Shown here one piece after another: positions 59,000 to 64,000 of a stretch of 64,000 nt of DNA. Source of the stretch: Parapristionchus giblindavisi (taxonomy: Eukaryota > Nematoda > Chromadorea > Rhabditida > Diplogasteridae); the NCBI GenBank assembly GCA_943737045.1, contig CALSFV010000017.1, forward strand, positions 372,001 to 436,000, given 5' to 3'. The position numbers and the translations under genes were made by a program. Position 1 is the first letter of the stretch. The number at the start of each line of letters is the position of its first letter. Under the pieces are notes generated by a model. That model was not told where the DNA came from, did no database searches, and was given only the letters and a program-made list of their open reading frames with translations.

Positions 59000-61449
59000 A
59001 AAAACTACGCTGCTTTTTTACTTCATTGGAGAGAAAAGACGATATAAAGACGATCTTGAGGGAATTATTCTGGATCTTAGTCTTCAGAAAAGATAATGAT
59101 GTCAAGACCGAATTACTTTTCCGGTAAGTTTGTTGTGTCGTTATATGTTAGAATTCATTTTATGAGAAAAAAATTAAATTTTGATTTTTTTTAGTATCTA
59201 CAGTGAATTTGTGAAGGAAATAGCCCATTTGGAATGGGATTGTAGCGCAGCCAACATTGAGTTCGATAATGAACACAAAACATCGATAATTAAAGTCATG
59301 CAAGGCTTTCAATTCGACAAGGAGACGTGGAGGGACGAGTTCAGTGAGCAAATCCTTAAAAAAGCGAATAATACTACTAAAAAGAGAGCAGTTGAATGCA
59401 TACTTGCTCATTTCCAACGAGACGAGAAGTTATCACATCCCGAAGCTTTCAAAGATCTGGCAATTCAACCATATATAAAGCCAATAAAAGCGACTGTTGG
59501 AGAGGAAATTGATCAGATACTGCCTGGCAATGAAAGTCCGGAGTGTCTACTTCTTCAGAAAGATATTCGAAAGTCCGCAGATATACAATGGGACAAAATT
59601 GAAATTTCGATGGATTTTGTTTTTCATAATCTGTTGGTCAAATCAGAACTACAAAATAATCCGATGAGTGTGGATGGCTTTGTGGCTCACGTTAAAACTT
59701 TCCGCGAGGTTATTTGTTATCATCTGTGTTACCATCTCAGTTACTATCATTCCTTGACCCCTATTGTTAGATAGAAGATCAATCAGTTTTGGAAAATCAG
59801 TTTTGAATTCTGGCGAATTTAAATTTGCATGAGTTTTTCTTAAATTTATTTATTTATTTATCATACATCCAATAAAGCTGAGACAACATTTGAAACGAAT
59901 AATAAATAAGTGAATAAGAGAATCGAGAAAGTGGGTGGTTGAAATTGGGGAGGGAGGGAGGGGAGTGCAGGTCATATGTAGCCTAAGTGAGATCAAAAAT
60001 CAACACGATCTAAGATGGGTTGCCAAGACCTAGCGGGGGACGAGTCCGCATTGTTTCAATATATATCGGATTAAAATCGAGTCTACTATGAGGAAGTGCA
60101 CTAAAGTGTTTTGATGGTGATTCCTAATGAATTGTGTATACTACTTTTGCATATTATACGGCTTGCTATGCATATGCAAATCACCCTCGGCTAGCACTCT
60201 CACCCGTGATGAATATGGAGTTGAGAAAGTTATTAGAAGTTTTTTAAAGATGAACTGGCACCCCCTTATTTTCAATTCAAAGATCCTGAATATTTCCTTT
60301 TCCGTTGAGGCGAATGCCAGCGTGGTCACTTACCATTTACGCAGCACAACAGAATCGCCCGGATGACTTTGCGCGCATTCTGCTTCGAATAATACAAATC
60401 ATTAACTTGTTAGGTTAACTTGGTTTTCACTAGGAAATTTTGAAGTTATGAATGTGGTAAATTTAAATGGCGTCTACTTTTTGGGATTCGAAATATGTAA
60501 GCCTTAAAAAAATATATTTAAAAAAATCCTTTGGGGGCATCTTTAGACATTTTTTCACACCTATTATGAGACCTTTTTGCATTTAATACTTTATGGCCGC
60601 CATTCAGTCGTTACTAAAACCAAAGTGACATCCGGCAAATTGGGGGGGGGGGTGGACAATTGCCCATTTCGGCAACGGATCATAAAACGGTTTTGGAGAT
60701 CGCCTATGGCAACAAAAGTTGTACCATTGTTATCAGTAGGAGTGAAATTAACCGAAGTTAAAAAATTCATGATCAACCAAATGCTAGTTGACATCACATC
60801 AACAGTGGGCCTACTTTTATTTTTGTAGATACCATAACCCGTACTACCGTAATCGCACCGGGGTTTGCCGTGAATTTCGCTACAATATAAGTGTTCACGG
60901 TAGCTAGATTACGGTAGTTGGAGTATGGTATCCATAAAGATAAAAGTTGACTCCTTGTTGATATAATAGCAACTAGTATTTGATATAGGGCGATCATGAA
61001 TTTTTCGACTTCGGCCATTTTCAACCATGAGCCCCGGGTCAATGGGTCGACTAAAAAAATCAGATTCCCGACGGTTACGGTAGCCCAATACCGTACACTC
61101 CTACTGGTAATGATGGTACAGCATCTGTTGCGATGGGCCTTCTTCCAACCGTTTTATGATCTGTTGCCGAAATAGGCGTTGCCAAATTGTCCACTCCCCC
61201 CCCCCGGCAAATAACAGAGTAATTACCGATTTTTTTAGCTGGATGCGGACGAAGAAAAATATCTAAGACAAGCGTATGATGGAGCTAGTCAAAATCTTTT
61301 CCAAGAATCAGCCCTGCAGTTCATAAAAGATTGCGTGCATGCATTACATCAATCAACTCTGCATGAAGTACCGAATTTTGGTCAAGCAATCACTGACATA
61401 CTAAAGACTGGAGATGTCAAGGATCTGTGCAAGAAGCAAATGATAATTG
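59000..61449 (+). CDS. Gene B block 3 (third module)
   Basis: Exons 59000-59123 (phase 1 to 2), 59195-59708 (2 to 0) and 61239-61449 (0 to 1), together exactly 283 codons. The first acceptor is taken as ttcaaattccag (58999), which gives the phase needed after the micro-exons; the upstream acceptor gtttacag (58966) opens the same frame but would not join in phase. Motifs: KLRCFFTSLERKDD, IYSEFVKEIAHLEWD, FQFDKETWRDEF, ECILAHFQRDEKLSHPEAF, LDADEEKYLRQAYDGASQNL and GDVKDLCKKQM. The phase order repeats blocks 1 and 2. Function unknown. Confidence 0.65.
59195..59708 (+). CDS. Gene B exon of block 3 with FQFDKETW motif
   Basis: 514 nt from acceptor tttttttag to donor GAG|gttatt, phase 2 to 0. Contains EFVKEIAHLEWDCSAANIEF, FQFDKETWRDEFSEQILKK, KKRAVECILAHFQRDEKL, a more hydrophilic middle and IQWDKIEISMDFVFHNLL. 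It aligns in position, phase and the aromatic-W-x-x-x-F motif with 46705-47101 and exon 4. Confidence 0.7.
60640..61206. mobile_element. Poly-G ended foldback, third copy
   Basis: A G run with TGGACAATTGCCCATTTCGG at the left and GGCGTTGCCAAATTGTCCAC plus a C run at the right; ACGGTAGCTAGATTACGGTA lies in the middle. In the intron before exon 61239. Confidence 0.75.
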
Positions 61450-62294
61450 GTATTTATCTATCTAACTAAATATGTGATGCATTCTGTGGTGAAAAATAAC
61501 GATAGTATAAAACAGTATGTAATCTAGCGACAGTACGCACTTATTTTGGCCAATTCTGTTCATTCATAATTCAAAAATTATTTCGAAAACGTTTGTCTTG
61601 AAACCTGACCAGTTCTTCTTTATTCCCCCTTGGAACTAAATGCATGTTTAGAAAGAATTTTTGCGAACGAATTTTTGGACTTTGACTAAAATATACATTT
61701 GTATTTGTTTGGTATACGAATTTCTTACTTATACTGGCGCTTTGTTAGACTGTGTCCTTAAAGATCGATCAAAAATATCCTTGGCCGAATATTTTTTCGA
61801 TGTACGATATTTCACATATGGAAGAACATTGTTCTAATTCTCGCATCCTAGATCGCTCTAATATGAGAGAGTTTGGTATAATACTCCCTTAACCGTAGAG
61901 CACAATATGTAACAGTAATACATCGTTGCCTCATCGATCGATAACTCTTTTACATTTCTCATCTGGTACTGTCCAATAAATCGTCTCAATTTGTACCATG
62001 AAAAAACGTTTTTGGGAATGATGTGGATTCAACACACCAAACGAAAGACATATTTATATTGCTTCAATATAGGTTTGACGAGTGTTATGAGTATTGAAAG
62101 CAACTTTAAAGGGAGCGTAACCTCACTCAATAGTCACTTCGACGCGCAATGCTCTCTAGTTGTTAGAGAACAGATAAATAGTGTGCGCAATGAAGAGTTC
62201 ATTGAGTGAGGTTACGTTTCTTTTAAAGGCATGTAGAGCCCATATCTGTTTAACATACTTGATTGTCTTTATTCCCTCAAGCCAATTTCCAAAC

Positions 62295-62712
62295 CAGGGC
62301 TGTGCATTTTTCGTTTTTCGGTTTTTTTTCGTATTTTTCGGGTTTTCTCGAAAACACTTTCGACGAAAATTTTTTCAAAAAAAATTCGAAAAAAAATGCA
62401 TTTACATAAAAAAACGCAAATTTGAAATATTTATGATATTTTAACAAAAATTTCAAATTTGGAGCAATTACGATTTCACTTGAGTAAAATATGTATATTT
62501 ATTTTATCATGTACTTTAATTAGGAATCACACAGTTGCAATTCTTACATTTACACTTTAGCCCCTAGTAAAATTCCTCCTAGTAAAATTTAGCGAATTGA
62601 TACTTTCGATAATGAAATCGTTGTTTTACTTTTTTCGATTTTTTTGGAAAAAAATTCGAAAAATTTTCATTTTTTGAATTTTTTCGAAAACATTTTTTTA
62701 CGCACAGTCCAG
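62295..62712. mobile_element. hAT-like MITE, CAGGGCTGTGC ends, TTTTCGAAAA interior
   Basis: Starts CAGGGCTGTGCATTTTTCG and ends TTTTACGCACAGTCCAG, flanked by TTCCAAAC and TTCCACAC (one mismatch). The interior near each end is made of TTTTTCGAAAA words. Confidence 0.82.
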
Positions 62713-62793
62713 TTCCACACAATATAAACAATAATCTCCGTATTAATCGTTGCAGTCCTTCATGCAAACTCAAGGATTCCCTTCTTTACTAAA

Positions 62794-63007
62794 TACTCTG
62801 GTATTTTGCCACTTAAAGTCTACTTAAACTAGACCTCACAGACTTTAAGTAGAGTTTAAGTAAACTTTAAGTGAAAGAACATTTGACGAAATGCATTACA
62901 GTATACCACACCACTTTAAGTAGACTTACGTCTCACTTTAAGTTTACTTAAAGTCTACTTAAAGTGGGAAAGTTTAAGTAGACTTTAAGTGGCAAAATAC
63001 CAGAGTA
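62794..63007. mobile_element. TA-flanked MITE, CTCTGGTATTTTGCC ends, CTTAAAGT core
   Basis: Ends TACTCTGGTATTTTGCCACT and GGCAAAATACCAGAGTA; arms of AAGTCTACTTAAACT words; centre aagaacatttgacgaaatgc shared with 14534-14745. Confidence 0.82.
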
Positions 63008-63227
63008 CATACGGAAACTTGGAAATTTGTTTTGAATGTATCGTTTGCCAGTTGTGCACATCGTTGAGCGAAAAATACCTGTACTCAAAATTCACCTTCT
63101 GAATCTTTTTTTCTTTTGTTTACAGGACTGTCATTGAAAAGTGCTTTATAAAAAAAAACACATATTTTTATCAAAAATGAAATGAAAATTTCTATAATTG
63201 AATACAAAATCTATGATCGCTTTACAG

Positions 63228-63272
63228 AAATTCCTCTCGGGTTTAATGTATGCGAAATCGAACCGTCATGGA
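63228..63272 (+). CDS. Gene B micro-exon near right edge
   Basis: 45 nt between acceptor tttacag and donor TGGA|gtaaga, phase 1-1, encoding IPLGFNVCEIEPSW. Its phase continues block 3 (which ends in phase 1), so the gene goes on beyond the window. Confidence 0.5.
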
Positions 63273-63305
63273 GTAAGATCCCCAAACTTTATTTTGTTAT
63301 ATGTA

Positions 63306-64000
63306 CAGTAGCGGCCAAAAGTATTCGGACGAAACTTTGAAATGTCATAACTTTTGACTCAGATGAGCAATCGGGCTCATCTTTTGACATGATACTATAG
63401 TACCAGCGTGTATCATATCCAACTCCCATTGTTATAATTCGTCGTCGTATTATTGTGTGGCGATCCTCGAACCTCTCTGTACTTGCTCAGCAGAAATTAT
63501 TTCCTCAGCTGGATTTTTCTGAAGCTTGTTGTTAACAGTGTATGAACAACATTTACTGCCGAGTAGAATCCGCTATGCCATCTATTCGAGCTAATTCATT
63601 CCTGTGAGAAAATCGAAAATTCCAACACCACTGAAATTGGGCCAAAACGCCATAACTCTGTGTTCAGTGCAGCTACAGGCTACAAACTTGGTAGAGATAA
63701 TAGCCCATGAGTGATACAAAACCTGGCAGAGTATTAGCCCGATCGGTTGAATTTTGAGAAATTTCGAAAATTAATTTTTCTCATTTTTCGAGGTACAGTA
63801 AGTACCTGCTAAAGTTAATATCCATTCTGTTTAACAGCAATATGTCTTCTACATATAGTAGACGACAGTGTACTATTGTTTCATGAAATATCGAGTTCTT
63901 CCAGAGAAGTTGTAGTTGGAGAAATGAGGTCGAAAATTGTTTGGACACGAATTTTTCAGACCATCAAAAAAAATAAAATGATTTTTTGGCTAACTAAAAG
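63306..64000 (+). mobile_element. Left end of a Tc1-like element (cut by window edge)
   Basis: After TA, CAGTAGCGGCCAAAAGTATT is a typical Tc1/mariner-superfamily end (CAGT-x-G-x-GGCCAAAAGT). The remaining 690 bp has no transposase frame, so it is probably a non-autonomous or decayed copy; the right end is outside. Confidence 0.6.

Overview
The window comes from an invertebrate animal nuclear genome, probably an ecdysozoan (arthropod or nematode); I cannot place it more precisely. The evidence is AT-rich DNA, coding sequence split by GT-AG introns with TTTTCAG/TTTAG acceptors, a decayed mariner, a tRNA-derived SINE, a Penelope-like reverse transcriptase and very many foldback elements and MITEs. 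There is no bacterial-style gene packing.

The only clear host genes are two paralogs, A and B, lying head to head. Gene A is on the minus strand, starts at 8794 and runs off the left edge. Gene B is on the plus strand, starts at 17109 and runs off the right edge (last exon seen at 63272). Between them lies a palindrome of about 6.4 kb (about 9930-16340) whose centre is filled by a dead mariner and several nested foldback elements. I paired exons by comparing A with B: boundaries and splice phases agree for nine exon pairs, giving about 1089 codons for A and about 1310 codons for the first block of B. I do not recognise the family. B continues with two more blocks whose exons repeat the same phase order and share weak motifs, so the protein looks like a very long, mostly helical protein made of diverged tandem modules. 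The modules are joined by acidic linkers encoded by arrays of in-phase micro-exons of about 48 nt, in two strictly alternating types.

Layout: 1-8794 gene A exons with MITEs in the introns; 8795-17108 shared intergenic palindrome; 17109-27417 gene B block 1; 28455-29600 micro-exon array 1; 29640-38460 a pile of large foldback elements and a Penelope-like element; 38578-47329 block 2; 48197-49467 micro-exon array 2; 49680-53660 a palindromic minisatellite element and MITEs; 53827-53871 a single micro-exon; 54870-58925 nested foldbacks and hAT-type MITEs; 59000-61449 block 3; 61450-64000 MITEs, another micro-exon and the left end of a Tc1-like element.

Most of the window is transposon-derived intron. 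Several small elements can be delimited exactly by target-site duplications: TTA (PIF/Harbinger-like), 8 bp (hAT-like), TA (mariner/Tc-like) and a 12-bp duplication around the SINE. Nothing is known from sequence about the function of genes A and B; the unusual features are their architecture and the signs of gene conversion near the palindrome.
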